A DNA stretch of 64,000 bases from Arachis hypogaea (taxonomy: Eukaryota > Streptophyta > Magnoliopsida > Fabales > Fabaceae): contig NC_092055.1 of assembly GCF_003086295.3 (NCBI RefSeq), forward strand, positions 122,422,984-122,486,983. Direction: 5' to 3'. This document shows positions 1 to 11,540 of the stretch, in pieces. Position 1 is the first letter of the stretch. Every line of letters starts with the position of its first letter. The position numbers and the translations under genes are program-made. A model generated the notes under the pieces. The model worked only from the letters and a program-made list of their open reading frames with translations. It made no database searches and was not told where the DNA came from.

Positions 1-393
1 ATCTTCTATAAATTTTACTTCAAAAAAATTATACAATAATACTAATAATAATACCGTAGCTCTAATAATAATTAATTATAATTCCCTAAATTATTACAAA
101 TATTTCTAAACATATATTTTTTATTAATCTATTATATTAGTCTAATCCAAATATAGTATCATTGATTAACATATCAAGTTATTACATTAACTATCATTTA
201 TAATCTTCATTTGTAACATTATTTTTAATATTTTAGATATATAAAAAATTAAAAACAAATTTATATAATCAGAATGATAGAGATAATTGATAATATGAAA
301 TTTAGGACAATCAACATCTTTACATTTCTACCTCTTTAGCATTGTAATTGATTTTTTTTTTCAAAACTGGAAGAAGGTGGTGAAGAGGGAATA
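1..393. other. AT-rich intergenic stretch
   Basis: No coding signal, RNA gene or repeat boundary is visible. The sequence is very AT-rich with short A and T runs, typical of plant intergenic DNA. Confidence 0.5.
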
Positions 394-551
394 GATCCTC
401 TCAATTGTTAAAAAAAAATTGACAATATAAAGTGTGATCTCTAACTCTTCATTATTCTCTCTCTCATATTTATTTTTGGTCCCACTTATAAAATTAATGG
501 TGAGAGATCACACTTTACTCCCTCAGTTGTTAAAAAAAAATAGAGAGGATC
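394..551. mobile_element. MITE-like inverted repeat (158 bp)
   Basis: The left arm starts GATCCTCTCAATTGTTAAAA and runs to AAAGTGTGATCTCT near 435-446. The right arm is its approximate reverse complement, from AGAGATCACACTTTA to GAGAGGATC. The arms are about 50 bp and the centre is short, so a transcript would fold into a hairpin. There is no coding capacity. The superfamily is not clear because I could not set the TSD with confidence. Confidence 0.6.
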
Positions 552-1084
552 AATTTCCGTGGTGAAGAGAAGGAAAATGGTGACTGGATGGAGGAAAGAT
601 GAAGAAAGAGATATACAAAAGAATAGGGCTTCAGGTGGGGTTATGTTGGTTTAAAGGGGATCATTGTCTAGGTTATTTGCATGCGCGACATGTGATAGGG
701 AGGACACAAATCGGATGGTCCGATTTGTGCAGCTTAAATCATACCGTCCGATTACTTATCTTTAAGTTGGACCGTCCAATTTCTTCATTCCTGATACTAC
801 ATCTCCCATTCCAGCTTTCATATCTAAATTAAAAACTGGCATGTCATCCAATGAGTAGAATGCTTTTCAAAATGTTAAAAAAATGAACTTATTATAATAA
901 TTATATAATCGTATTTTAAAATAATTGATTATGTGACAACTAAGTTATGTTAGAATATTTTAGTTGAAAAGGTGATTTTAAAATTATTTATTGTGTTTGG
1001 ACTTTGGAATGTATAAGAGAAAAATATTTTAAGTAGTATACTTATAAACATAGATATAAAGTAATTGTTTACATTATCGTTATT
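552..1084. other. intergenic stretch with repeated CGGACNGTCCGAT-like motifs
   Basis: No gene is recognised; a 77-codon reading frame at 599-832 has no recognisable features. Between about 705 and 785 there are three related short palindromic or half-palindromic motifs: ATCGGATGGTCCGAT, ACCGTCCGATT and GGACCGTCCAATT. The rest is AT-rich. Confidence 0.35.
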
Positions 1085-1456
1085 TAATATTTGATAGTTG
1101 AGGTTAAATTGATAAAATTATTATAATGTAAAAAAAATATTATTTTTAAGATTAAAATATTAAAATTGACCATAAAAACTTATAATGTTGATAAATCTGA
1201 TTATACAAAATTAAAATTAGTTTGTAATCATAAAAGATTGATTTAATAGATAAAATTATTTAAACCTTAAAGAATTCTCAAAATTTTTTAAATAATCCTT
1301 TTAATTTAACCTAACTAGTTCCAAAATCTAATCCTACTCCATCTTTAACTCATCTCCAATCGCCAATACTCTTCACCATCATTCTAATCTTTCGACCCCT
1401 TTTTCAAACTCTCTTCTCCCCCATTCATTCCACCCCTTCCTCTCCTTACACCGCTA

Positions 1457-1760
1457 TGGACGTAGACCATGTTAACGTTATCGTCAGATCCGAACGTGGT
1501 GCAGCTGAAGAAAGTTTATGAGGATGATGAGAACGTTTACATAGTTATAGAACACTATGAGGATAATGAGCTCTGTGACAGAATCATCATTAGGGGATAC
1601 TACAACGAGTGTATCGCTGCTAAGGTGTTTCAGAAGATCGTAAAGTTTATTAGGATGTGTTACACTAATAATATCGTGTAGAAAGACTTAAAATTTGATA
1701 TGATATTGAAATTAATTTGCAAAAGAAAGAGACAATTTAAGACAATAGAAGTTGGTTTTT
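1457..1760 (+). pseudogene. calcium-dependent protein kinase (CDPK) fragment, pseudogene
   Basis: The translation from 1469 resembles the middle of a plant CDPK kinase domain. DPNVVQLKKVYEDDENVYIV corresponds to the usual HPNVV-x-YED-x-x-VHLVMEL stretch, and NELCDRIIIRGYY to GGELFDRI-x-x-RGHY. After an in-frame TAG at 1679-1681 the same frame continues with KDLK (1682-1693), where an intact kinase has HRDLKPEN, and reaches EVG (1748-1756), where the DFG motif would be. The catalytic-loop HR and the DFG Asp are lost. The Gly-rich loop, the C-lobe and the EF hands are absent. It is far too short for a CDPK of about 500 residues and non-functional as a kinase. It lies in the core between the inverted arms, consistent with transposon capture. 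Confidence 0.7.
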
Positions 1761-2000
1761 TCTACAACTCGTTTTTTTAATAAATCTAAAAAAACAGAAA
1801 ATAAATTGATGAATTAGTTTGTTCTTTTTCTTTTGTTCTGTATTTGAATTAAGTTATGTTCACTTCAATTTAAGGGTGAATTCAACTTTGAAGGTGGATA
1901 GAAAAGGAGAGAGTTAAGAGTAAGAGATTGGGTAAGGTAAGTACAAGGACAGAAAGGGTGAAGTGGATGAGAGAGGAGAGAGATTGGAAAAAGAATTGAA

Positions 2001-2490
2001 CTATGATGAACAGATACTGATATGGATATGAGACACGACACGATATGAGATATTTGGATAGATAAATTTAAAATTCATATAAGACAGGGGGACACGGCAT
2101 ATATATAAAATATAAAGTTTTTTTTAGATAAATTATAATGATATTTTAATATTTTATTGATATTAAAATATAAATTAATTTTTTAATTATTTTTAATATT
2201 ATTTTTTTTATTATTTAAATTATTTAAAATATTTTTTTTGTAATAATTAATAATATGTACTATTTTTAAATTTATTTCAAGAATACATGTTAAGAATAAG
2301 ACTAGATACGCTAATATGTAATGGTATTTAGGTGTGTTTAAACATGTCTGGAGAATAATTTTTTATTTTTTTATTAAGAAACGATTGGATACAGAAGATA
2401 CGCATTTCAAACGAGTGTTGATGAATGTCGTATCCAATATGTGTCTAACATGCAAACACGGCAAATAAAAAAAATGTCCGTGCTTCATAG
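2001..2490. repeat. dispersed repeat nested in the right arm of the Pack-MULE-like element
   Basis: The left edge CTATGATGAACAGATACTGA is similar to the reverse complement of the right edge, GTCCGTGCTTCATAG. The interior repeats GAGACACGACACGATATGAG-like words and is otherwise AT-rich and non-coding. It interrupts the right inverted arm, because the arm homology resumes on both sides. Legume genomes carry a similar repeat with GAAGCACGGACAC ends (from memory). The TSD is unclear. Confidence 0.4.
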
Positions 2491-2835
2491 AAACTGAGAG
2501 ATTGAAAATGGTGATGAAAAGTATTTGAGATTAGAGATGAAGTAGAGTTAGAGTTTGAAATTAGTTAAAGTAGGTTAGAAGAAATAAAAAGTTTTTTTTT
2601 TCTTTTTTTATAGTTTTTTAGTATTTGGGTAATTTTGTTTATTGAAATTTATCTTTTATGGTTGTAAACTAGATTTAATTTTTCTATAATTAGATTTGTC
2701 AATTTTATAATTTTTAATGGTCAATTTTAGTATTTTAGTCCATTTATAATCATAAAATTTAAAATATTAATTTTGCTTACAAATTATTTTTTAACTTAAT
2801 TTATCAATTTTCAGTTTTTTTTATCTTTTACTGAA

Positions 2836-4074
2836 AAAAAAAAGAATTTTTTCGAAACATTCTCTAAATGAGACGTAGGAAAAGCTGTAAGTCAAAAGAA
2901 ACCATAGCCAACTGCTATTAGTTATTACTTATTAGTAATTGACATTTTGCTTATAAAAAAAGAAGGGGAAAAATAAAATGTCCTTCATCAGACCGTTGTT
3001 TTATATTTTATTTATTTATTAAAAAATTAATGTATTTAAAATTTAAATAAGAATGTATTTAGATTTTAGATACATCAATTTGTTAATAAGCTCAAAAAAT
3101 AGAAGAGATAGTTAATTTAAGATAAAGAAGTATTTATCATTAAATATGGGGATTAACTTTCTTATTAATAAGATGATTCACCTAAAATTTTGAAACTTCT
3201 TAGGTTGAGCACTCGGTTATTCTATTCCTCTTCGTTTCTGTTCTTTCTCTTTTGTATTTTTTTCCCTCCTTTACCCCTTTTGCTATTATTTTAATTGTTG
3301 CTTGTAGTTTCAACTTTCAACATCACAGAAGACAAATCTGGTAACCATAACCGACAATTTTATTATTGACTTTTATGAAGAATTATTACGATTATAAAAT
3401 AAGTCACTGCTAATAATTCTTATTTATAATGATTATAAAATAAAATATACAAGCAAATAAAATAACATATTCCCAAAAAAATTTAAATAAATAAATTATC
3501 CTCTCATGAATACAGGACTAGTTATTGTCATATGCCCAAATGGCATATGTACCCAGTCCAAGTATTTTAGATGCATACGTCTAACATTTATGTTAAAGGA
3601 AAATGACTTGGAAATAAAATATTCAAGTCCTTGAATCATGAACAATTGAACACAGATACGTGATGTTAATGTTACATCCTTTTTTAACTCACTCTGTGTC
3701 CTATTAAAAATAATTATAACAAATTGAGCATTATCGACAATGAAGATTGTTAAGTCGAAATTAAACATGACACATTTATATATAGATAAGAAGGCTGTGC
3801 CGATTGTGATGGCTAAAGATAGGTGCAACACAAACAGCCAAAGTCTTGTTTAAGCAACAAGCAATGAACAATAGTACAGATAAACACTACTAACAGTAAA
3901 ATATAAATGTAAATTATTAAATAAAACAAAAATTATGTGTTCCCAAACTTGGAACTACTTATAGACTGAAAATCTTTTATCTGAATTAATTTTAAAATAG
4001 ATTGATTCAGCCTTCTTATTTTACTTTCTCACCTTATTAATCAATGAATATGAACTTTTAAAAATCTATTTGCT
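2836..4074. other. AT-rich intergenic stretch, no recognised gene
   Basis: No gene is recognised. The only longer frame is a 111-codon ORF on the minus strand at 3496-3831. It has a hydrophobic N-terminus and no family I can name, and its AT-rich codons and isolation make it doubtful. Several A/T runs and short direct repeats are present. Confidence 0.4.
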
Positions 4075-4083
4075 TAAATAAAG

Positions 4084-4339
4084 GAGAAAAGAACAAATAG
4101 GTTCCTGACCTTTTGTTTCGCGAACATTTTTGTCTCTAACTATTGAAAAATACTTTTAAGTCCCTGACCTTCACAAAACTTGAACGGATCAGTCCCTGAT
4201 GGAGATATTTGGACGGATCAGTCTCTGACGGAGGGACTGATCCGTCCAAATTTTGTGAAGGTCAGGGACTTAAAAGTATTTTTCAATGATCAGGACGAAA
4301 ATGTCCACAAAAGATCAGGGACCTATTTGTCATTTTCTC
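4084..4339. mobile_element. Mutator-type MITE, near-perfect palindrome (256 bp), 9-bp TSD
   Basis: The ends are GAGAAAAGAACAAATAGG on the left and the reverse complement GAGAAAATGACAAATAGG on the right. The arms pair through CTTTTAAGTCCCTGACCTTC to the centre, so almost the whole element is an inverted repeat. The 9-bp TSD TAAATAAAG is at 4075-4083 and 4340-4348. A 9-bp TSD is characteristic of Mutator-like elements. It has no real coding capacity; the ORF crossing it is a by-product of the palindrome. Confidence 0.8.
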
Positions 4340-4348
4340 TAAATAAAG

Positions 4349-5590
4349 AGAGTCTGCAGTTAGAGGCTTGTACTAGTAGCATATGTTGTGCCTCATTAAA
4401 AAGGTGCAGGAAATGAGTGCGTGGCGGGGAAACAAGAATAACAACTCCGGCAGACTACACAGACCAAGCAGCCGAAGTGATGGTGGAGGTGTCAAGGAAG
4501 GATGGAGAAGCTAACTAGCTAAGGGTAGTTTAGTAATGAAGACATTAAAGGGGGAGCTGATTTTGTGGGATATGAGATTGAGAGTTATGAGGATGCATCT
4601 GACAAAACCGTTACATGTGAATATAGTGGGCTGATAAAACTGTGTGTGAGAAATGTGCAAGGCCCAATAGCTCAATGAGGTACAAAAACGATGTAAGGAT
4701 GTCGTTGGGCCCAGAGGAATTAATGGATCGGACAGGCCTTCATGTAGCGGTTTCAGGGGCTGGGTCGGATCAAATAGAAGCGGGTCGGGTTATGAAGAGT
4801 TCTGGAATCTGGAGTAGGGATCTTGGGAGGAAAAAGGAAGGCGACTCCAAATGCACGTTCAAGAGCAGGTGACGGTGCGGCTATCCTGATTCATGGAGAA
4901 GGAGGCCTTATCGATGGGGAAGGGAGGGGGAACGGTGAGCCCGACGGTGGTGCAGCGAATTATGCTGCACGATCAGCTTCGACGTCCTCCCCTAAGGACC
5001 ATAGACACGACGGGATTTGGGAAGAGGAGCACCAACTTGCGAAGCCATCAATGGCGACGAGGGAAGAACCGGTGCGAAGCATTGACGGGGACAACGAGTC
5101 CGATGATCATCGCTAGATCGAGACTGATGATGAGAGTGGGTTTGAGGATGTGAACGACGTGAACGATGGTGAAGGGGCTTATTAGGTGGAGGGATATGGA
5201 CTAGGTGCTGTGAAAACGACACGGAACAGTGAAACGGAGGTGATTGGTGAAGGAACGAGCGAAGCTAGGTGAAGGGAGATACGGTAGCATGCTTGCGTGA
5301 TGAAGATGTTGGAGAACAGAGTATTGCGGGTAATGGTGAATCAGACACAAACGCCAGGAGTCTGGGGACCAGAGATAGGCAGAGTTTGGAGTTGGAAGAA
5401 CAAATGATTACAAAAAAGAGAACATGGAGCTGGCAGTGGAATCTAGTGCAATACTTGTGAAGAGGATGATATAATGGCTATTCTTCAAACACGAAGAGAT
5501 TGCATACAAGGGGAGATTGGCTAAACAAAAAGAGAAAGCAAGACGATACAGATTCAAAAATTCAAAAGAGGTATGTAAAAATTTTTTATC
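4349..5590 (+). other. probable 5' region and ORF1 remnant of the LINE
   Basis: This GC-richer stretch lies directly upstream of the LINE endonuclease. It holds short reading frames with basic, Gly/Arg-rich and Ser-rich text and one CEKC pair at about 4641. Plant L1-type LINEs carry a nucleic-acid-binding ORF1 here, so position and composition fit. No complete zinc knuckle or RRM is visible, and many stops break the frame. The exact 5' end of the LINE could not be found. Confidence 0.3.
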
Positions 5591-5594
5591 ATGA

Positions 5595-6397
5595 TATTTA
5601 GCTTTTGGAACGTTCGGAGATTGACAGGTGATAAAAAATTGAACATGATGAAAGATTTTAAAAAAAAAAACCTAAGTTAAATATGCTAAGTTTGATATAG
5701 ACTAAGAGATAAATAGTGACAAAATTTGATATAGTTTGAATTTGGTAAAACAATATTGTAGGGTGGGAGTATGTAAGGTCTGAAGGTGCATTGGTTGATT
5801 TGTTGTTGATCTAGGATGAAATAATATTTAAAATGAGAAACTGCTACAAAAGGGAGAAATAGTTGTGTTGAAGGGATCTTGTTAAAAAATAATTTCAATT
5901 ATGTATTTTGTTTGGCATATGGCACACATACAAGAGGCGAGAAACTTATTATGTAGGAAGAACTAAGCTATATAGCAGGATTATGCCAGATTCTATTCTG
6001 TTTTATGAGTGATTTTAATGAGATTGTACATGTGGAGGAGAGAAAAGGAGCTGATAGCTTAACAGCATCTGCTAGAGACTTTGGGAATTAGATACAGGAT
6101 ATGCAGCTGATGGACTTACCGATATATGATCGTAAATTTACATGGTTCAGGTGCTGATCATGTAGCCACCTCGATAGAGTTATGGTCAGTTTGGAATTGG
6201 TTGAGAAGTATCTAGAGATTCGATTAAAAGGTGGACCAAGGGGGTTATTAGATCATTGTCCAATGATTGTAGAAGATATGGAGTGGAGAAGTGAACCAAG
6301 ACCCTTCCGGAACTTAGATTCTTGGTTTACACATGAGGACTTCCTAAGAATGGTGAAGAAGGAATGGAGAGGTTTGGGGAATGTACAATTTCACTGA
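5595..6397 (+). pseudogene. LINE endonuclease domain (APE type), decayed
   Basis: Pieces of the exonuclease-endonuclease-phosphatase fold are recognisable across frames. FWNVR at about 5599 matches the N-terminal SWNVRGL. A DFNEIVHVEERKGADS stretch at about 6012-6060 is the GDFNE motif. RKFTWFR at about 6131 and GPRGLLDHCPMIVE at about 6237-6273 give the terminal SDH-type catalytic His region, here LDHCP. In active LINEs this enzyme nicks target DNA to prime reverse transcription. Several frameshifts and stops, including TAG after GN at about 6090, break the frame. Confidence 0.7.
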
Positions 6398-7182
6398 TAA
6401 ACTGAAGGCTATAACAATCCCGTTGAAAAGATGGCATAAGGACAAATTTAGTGACATGGATAAGAAAATCAATATGTTTGAAGAAGAGATAAAGATAGAT
6501 GATATGGTAAGTAGTGGAGTGCATGATGGTACGGTGGAGCCGAGGAGAAAGGCATTAATGAGATGTTGTGAGAAATGGTATGAAAGGAAAGAAATTCACT
6601 AGAAACAGATGTCACGGTCTCGACAGGCGAACGAAATGGACAAAAACACTAGGTACTTTCATAGCATAGCTTCAGCGAGAAGGAGAAACAATAAAATTGA
6701 TGCTTTGGTGATTAATGGTAGGTTGGTAACGAATAAAGTCAGAATCAAGATTGCTATTCGAGAGTTCTATAAGGACTTGTATCATCAAGAGAGATCTACC
6801 ATGGCGGGATTCAGAGATGGGTTGGTTAAACGCATAGATGATGATGAATCAAAAGCTTTGGAGGTGTTGCTGTCAGTTGAGGAGATCAGAGAGACAGTAT
6901 AAGAATGTGGATCGTCTAAGGCGCCAGGAAGCGATGGATATAACATGAACTTCATTAAGAAAAGCTGGGATGAGACTGGTTCGAAATTTACGGCAGCCGT
7001 GATGAATTTCTTTCAGACAACCAGGTTACCTTCTGATACAAATATTACATGGGTGACGCTAGCACTAAAGTTTGTTGGAGCTAATGAGATCAAAGACCTT
7101 CGACCGATTAGTATGGTTAGTTGTGTGTACAAGGTAATTTTGAAGGTATTCGTTAGGAGGATGAGGACAGTTATACCAGGAC
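6398..7182 (+). pseudogene. LINE reverse transcriptase, N-terminal part, decayed
   Basis: A Lys-rich linker (WHKDKFSDMDKKINMFEEEI) is followed by NTRYFHSIASARRRNNKI, the usual pre-RT block of plant LINEs (compare NTKFFH-x-x-A-x-x-RRR). KAPGSDGYNMNFIKKSW at about 6919 and DLRPISMVSCVYKVILKVFV at about 7096 are the standard RT N-terminal motifs (APGPDGF and RPISL). In-frame stops lie at 6600-6602 and 6900-6902. The domain is cut at 7182 by the hAT insertion. Confidence 0.8.
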
Positions 7183-9494
7183 TAGGGGTGGCAAGTGGGG
7201 AAGCCCGCCCTGCCCTGCCAAAAGCCCGCCCTTTGGCAGGCTGGCTCGCCCACCCTGCCTAATGAGGCGGTCCTAAAATCTCACCCCGTGGTGCGGAATT
7301 TATAACCCACAAACTAACCGGCAAGTGTACCGGGTCGTACCAAGTAATACCTCAAGTGAGTGATGGTCGATCCCATGAGAATTGATGGATCAAGCAACAA
7401 TGATTGAGTGATTGGCTTAGTCAGACAAACAGAAAATGGTGTTTGGGAGTTCAAAAGCATTAAACAGTAGATTCAGAATATCAGAAGGCAGGTAGTAAAT
7501 AAGTTGAGAATAATATATGGAGAAACAGTTAAGGTTTCAGAGTTATCTATTTTTTTGATTGACTTTTCTTACTAATTATTTTAATCATGCAAGATTTAAT
7601 TCATGGCAAACCATATGTGACTAAACCCTAATTCGTTAGACCTTTTTAATCTCCTCTAACTCTCAAAAACTGCCAATTCCTTGGTCAATTAATTCCAATT
7701 AGAGGGTGAAGTTCAATTCTAGTTATATGCCACAGAAATCCTAATTTCCCAAATATAAGAGGATTATATGTCACGTATCCCGTTAAATGCAGATAATTAG
7801 AAATTTAGGAGAATATGTTTTCAAGCTGTTGTTCAAGTAAAGAGCTTTTCCAAGTTATACAAGAACTCAATTAGAAAGAGGGTCATATTTTCGTTCCACC
7901 CAATTTCATAAAATAAAGAACGAAAACAATTCTTGAATTATATGAATCAATACATGAATTAAAATAGAAAAACAATAGAATCAATCTATACAATAGACAG
8001 AGCTCCTAACCTTAACAGTGGAGGTTTAGTTACTCATGGTTCAGAGTGGAAACTAGGATTCTCTTAAACTGTAAATTAGAATGAGGTGGAATAATCGAGA
8101 AGAGAAGTTTCTTTTTTCTTTTATATCTAATCCTATTTAATTTAAAATTTATTTTCTAAAACTAAAATAATATCTTTTCCTATTTTAAAATAAAAATAAA
8201 GTTTAAATTAGAATTAATTAAAGCAATCCGCGCGTCTTCAATTGATGAATGGGGACCACTTGCTTCCTTAATAATCCACGCCTAACTTGGCGTGGGTTGC
8301 GCCTTACTTGAGTGGCACAGTGAGGAAGGGCATTTGATGCTCATAGCTTGCGCATCACTTGAATGAAAAGTGTGCCTAACTTGGAGTGCCTTCTCAAAAA
8401 TTGGATGCTGTTGATGTGTCTTGTGCCTAACTCAAGCTTTAGTGCGCCTTACTTGGGGTCACGCTCATTGTTGTGTGTTGTTGATGAGCACTGCACCTAA
8501 CTTGAGATTTCTCAAGTTAGGCACAGCCTAGGCAGAGCTTATTGGGTGTTCTTCTTTCATCCTTGCGGCTAACTTGAAAAATCTCAAGTTAGGCGCAACC
8601 TTGGCTGCGCTGGTGGAGAAGAAGTATGGACTATTATACATCGTTGGAAAGCTCTGGAAGTTAGCTTTCCAATGCCACTGGAATCACGTTCATTGGACCT
8701 CGGTAGCTCGAGATATTTTAAGTTTGAGTGCAGAGAGGTCAGGGTTGACAACATCATTCGCCTTCTTCTCTTTTTCTGCGGAAACTCCATCAAATCCAGC
8801 CAAATGCTACCTAAAGTAAACAGAATTGCACACGACTCAAAGTAACATCCATAGTAGCTAAAAGATAATTAATTCTTAATTAAACTCAACAAATTAAATG
8901 CAAATTCACTAGGAAAAGATAGGAAAGATGCTCACGCATCACCCCGCCCCGCCTAACAGCGGATTGGCGAGCTGGTGGGCTTGGCCCGCCAATCTCCTTT
9001 TTTATTTTTTTACTATTAAGTATGAAATAATATAAATTACCAAAAAAGTATTAAATAATATATATAATTTCACAACTATTTTAATAAATTTATAATTTCT
9101 AAAGACAAAAAATTATAATTTCTAAATTAATAAACATTAAAATATAAATATGTAATAAACATAATCATAAATCAAGTTTTTTGAAACAAAATAATAAAAC
9201 TAACATTGTCCAAAGTAAAATAAATATTTTCCAAAATATATAATTAAACATCTACAAGTTTAGAACATAATCAATCAAACGTAAAACATAATCCAAAACA
9301 CTAAATTAGAACATCTTCCAAAAAACTCTAAATCCGGCGGGGAAGCCCTCCCCGCCCGCCATAACCCACGGTTTAAGCGGTGCGGGTTAGGCGGACTTTT
9401 GATGTATGGCGGTCTCAATTTTCCAATCCAACCCGCCTTTTTTTGTGGGTTAGGCGGGCCGACTTGGTGGGTTTAGGCCTGTTTGTCACCCCTA
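7183..9494. mobile_element. hAT-type non-autonomous element, interrupted by a solo LTR
   Basis: The ends are TAGGGGTGGCAAG and TTTGTCACCCCTA, an inverted repeat typical of plant hAT elements. The flanking 8-mers are ACCAGGAC (7175-7182) and GCCAGGAC (9495-9502), an 8-bp TSD with one mismatch. Removing it restores the LINE RT frame. The outer parts are rich in GCCCGCC and its complement (7200-7275 and 8942-9480), which extends the palindromic character. Without the nested LTR it is about 650 bp and encodes nothing recognisable. Confidence 0.8.
7289..8941 (-). mobile_element. solo LTR (1.65 kb) inside the hAT element
   Basis: It starts TGGTGCGGAATT and ends GCTCACGCATCA, so it has TG...CA ends, with the 5-bp TSD CCCCG at 7284-7288 and 8942-8946. 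No internal gag or pol, PBS or second LTR is present, hence a solo LTR. Orientation is inferred as minus: the GGTCGTACCAAGTAATACC block near the left end matches the 3' end of related LTRs in reverse complement. Inverted CTCAAGTTAGGC words recur at 8500-8600. It resembles abundant peanut LTRs that start TGATGCGTGAGC (from memory). Confidence 0.8.
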
Positions 9495-9668
9495 GCCAGG
9501 ACTAGTAGGGGAGACTCAGAGTGCATTTGTTAAAAGTCAAAAAATTCATGATTGAGCACTTATTACTTATGAAATGTTGCACTAGCTCAAACTGAGAAAA
9601 AAGAAAGCAGCAATTATCAAGTTTAATTTTCAAAAGACATATGATAAGGTCAAGTAGAGCTTTGTGGA
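9495..9668 (+). pseudogene. LINE reverse transcriptase, motif A segment
   Basis: The translation gives GETQSAFVKSQKIHD, the block before motif A, and then KAAIIKFNFQKTYDKV. The latter aligns to the motif A consensus K-x-DFxKAYDxV, with the first catalytic Asp replaced by Asn (FNF). Stops are present after KIHD and after DKVK. The segment ends at SFVD, where an LTR is inserted. Confidence 0.8.
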
Positions 9669-9720
9669 TGTAACACCCTAATACCGTAAGTCTTACCTCA
9701 TGCCATAAAGCAAAAGATAT

Positions 9721-9980
9721 TAAAGCGTCATGACAATTCTAAAGCTTGTACGATAAAATATAAAGAAATAATAATAATACTAAAAGCCCGATGAAGAAAT
9801 AAAGCTCAAAAACAGAGATACAAAAGCGTGAAGTGTTCACACGATAACTAAAGTGTCATGACAATTCTAAAGCTTGTACGATAAAATATAAAGAAATAAT
9901 AATAATACTAAAATCCCGATGAAGAAATAAAGCTCAAAAATAGAGATACAAAAGCGCGAAGCGTTCACACGATAACTAAA
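9721..9980. repeat. tandem duplication, two copies of about 126 bp
   Basis: GTCATGACAATTCTAAAGCT recurs 126 bp further on, and the following text (TACGATAAAATATAAAG, then CCCGATGAAGAAATAAAGCT, then GTTCACACGATAACTAAA) is repeated with only a few substitutions. It is a young tandem duplication inside the truncated LTR. Confidence 0.85.
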
Positions 9981-11284
9981 AGCGTAAAGGATAAGATACA
10001 GCTACAAGATAACAAAGGTATATGTAGATATAAAAGCATAATAGTCATAGAATACTAACCGCAGCTTGTGGAGTTTAGGTCGACTAGTTATATACAGACA
10101 TAACGGAGTTTGGTAAGTTAAAACAACATATACATCTATCTCTCAAATCAAGCTTCTAAGGAAACAAGTCTAAGATACAAAAGAGAGAGAACTATGATAA
10201 GATATCCCAAAAAGTACAAAAGACGATAAGGATCCTCCGCTCTGTCACCATCTCGCAACTCATCGAGATAGGTTACAACCTGCATATGAAAAACAACAAC
10301 AGAATATGGTATGAGAATCGGAGATTCTCAGTATGATAACACTGCCCAGTAATGTAAGATATAAGATTTCGGGATGCCACAGGCAATCCTAGAACTTCAC
10401 ACCAAGCATAAGATTCAACTTATAAAACAGTTTAATAAAAAAAAATCCTTAATTAGGTTATCTAACTTAGGAAATTTCTAAACTATCATTTCACCGCTGT
10501 CCCACAGCCTTCACCAGCCTACCTCCATGCGATCCTATCATCACTGCCTACCAAACCTCCTCAATCCCAGCAGAAAATACAAGTAATGGCATACAAGTAA
10601 AACACAAGTATAATAATGTATATCAAGTAATTCAAGAAGCATTTAAGCATGTTATACAATTAGGCAAAACAATGCAAGTTAGCAAAACAAGCAAACATAT
10701 AGAATATGCACATGATGAATGCTTGTCCTATTTGGCAGTGATATCACATTGTCGGTTCAACTGCCAACCCGACACATTCCCATGGGAATGTCGCCTTTTG
10801 GTCACGAATATAAGTGGGATCCCCCATGGATATAGTGCCGGGCACACTCTTGTGATCCGAAAGGATGCGAGCGGGATACTCTACCACAGATCTCACATCT
10901 CAACGTAAGCGGGATTAACCACCGTCCTTGCCAAGCGCATAGCGTCTCAACAATACCAGTATAAAACAATATATCAGTAGTTTTAAGAAATCATTTTCAG
11001 TACTTAGTAACGTCATCATTTAACCCCGAGTCCTAAACTCGTTTCAAACAGAATCAGTGCGTAATTCCACAACTTATCACATTAATCATCATTGCAGTAC
11101 TCTGCCATCTCACTCAATTAATCCATCCTCAGTACCCTAGAAACCTAAGTCTCTGTCTTCTAACTCATCTTTAGTAATATTAGGACCTAATTACTAGATA
11201 GTATTCTTAAACAGTACTTAAAGAAGATTAAAAAGCTATAGAACCTTTAAAAACGAAGAAAAATAATTTTTCAGTAAAACAGGG

Positions 11285-11540
11285 GTCTCGCGTATGCAAG
11301 CCCTTGTCCCGTGTACGCATTCTGTTAAAAATGGATGGTCGCGTACGCGACCTTCTGCTCGCGTATGCGAGTGTCCCAATCCGAATGGAATGCTCGCGTC
11401 GCGTGTCAAATTTTCGCGTACGCAAAGGTAAAAATTTGCACGTCCACATACGCATGAAGTGCTCGCGTACGCGAGATGCCCAGGCAATGAAGAATGCTCG
11501 CGCTGCGTGTACTGTGTCGTGTACGCATGCTGTACCAGAC
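11285..11540. repeat. cluster of CpG-rich palindromes (CGCGTACGCGA type) in the LTR
   Basis: Within 255 bp there are many copies and near-copies of TCGCGTACGCGA, CGCGTATGCGAG and CGTGTACGCAT, in an LTR otherwise below about 40 percent GC. Variants with TG or CA in place of CG look like decay of methylated CpG. Confidence 0.75.

Larger units (their letters stand above)
1085..2835. mobile_element. Pack-MULE-like element with long TIRs and a captured kinase fragment
   Basis: Two long arms are inverted repeats of one another. The left arm runs from about 1095 to 1455. The right arm runs from about 2830 back to 2491 and resumes at about 2000-1935 beyond a nested repeat. Matching stretches include AAAATATTAAAATTGACCAT (left) against the reverse complement of a block near 2720-2740, and a CTCCATCTTTAACTCATCTC block (left, about 1337) against a block near 2535. 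The unique core of about 480 bp carries a protein-kinase gene fragment. Long TIRs around a host gene piece are the Pack-MULE layout. The exact termini and a 9-bp TSD could not be fixed, so the outer coordinates are approximate. Confidence 0.55.

Noticed and set aside
3496..3831. 111-codon minus-strand ORF as a gene
   Set aside because: It is isolated and AT-rich, with no recognisable family, promoter or splice context.
5686..5898. 70-codon minus-strand ORF
   Set aside because: It lies antisense to the LINE endonuclease text.
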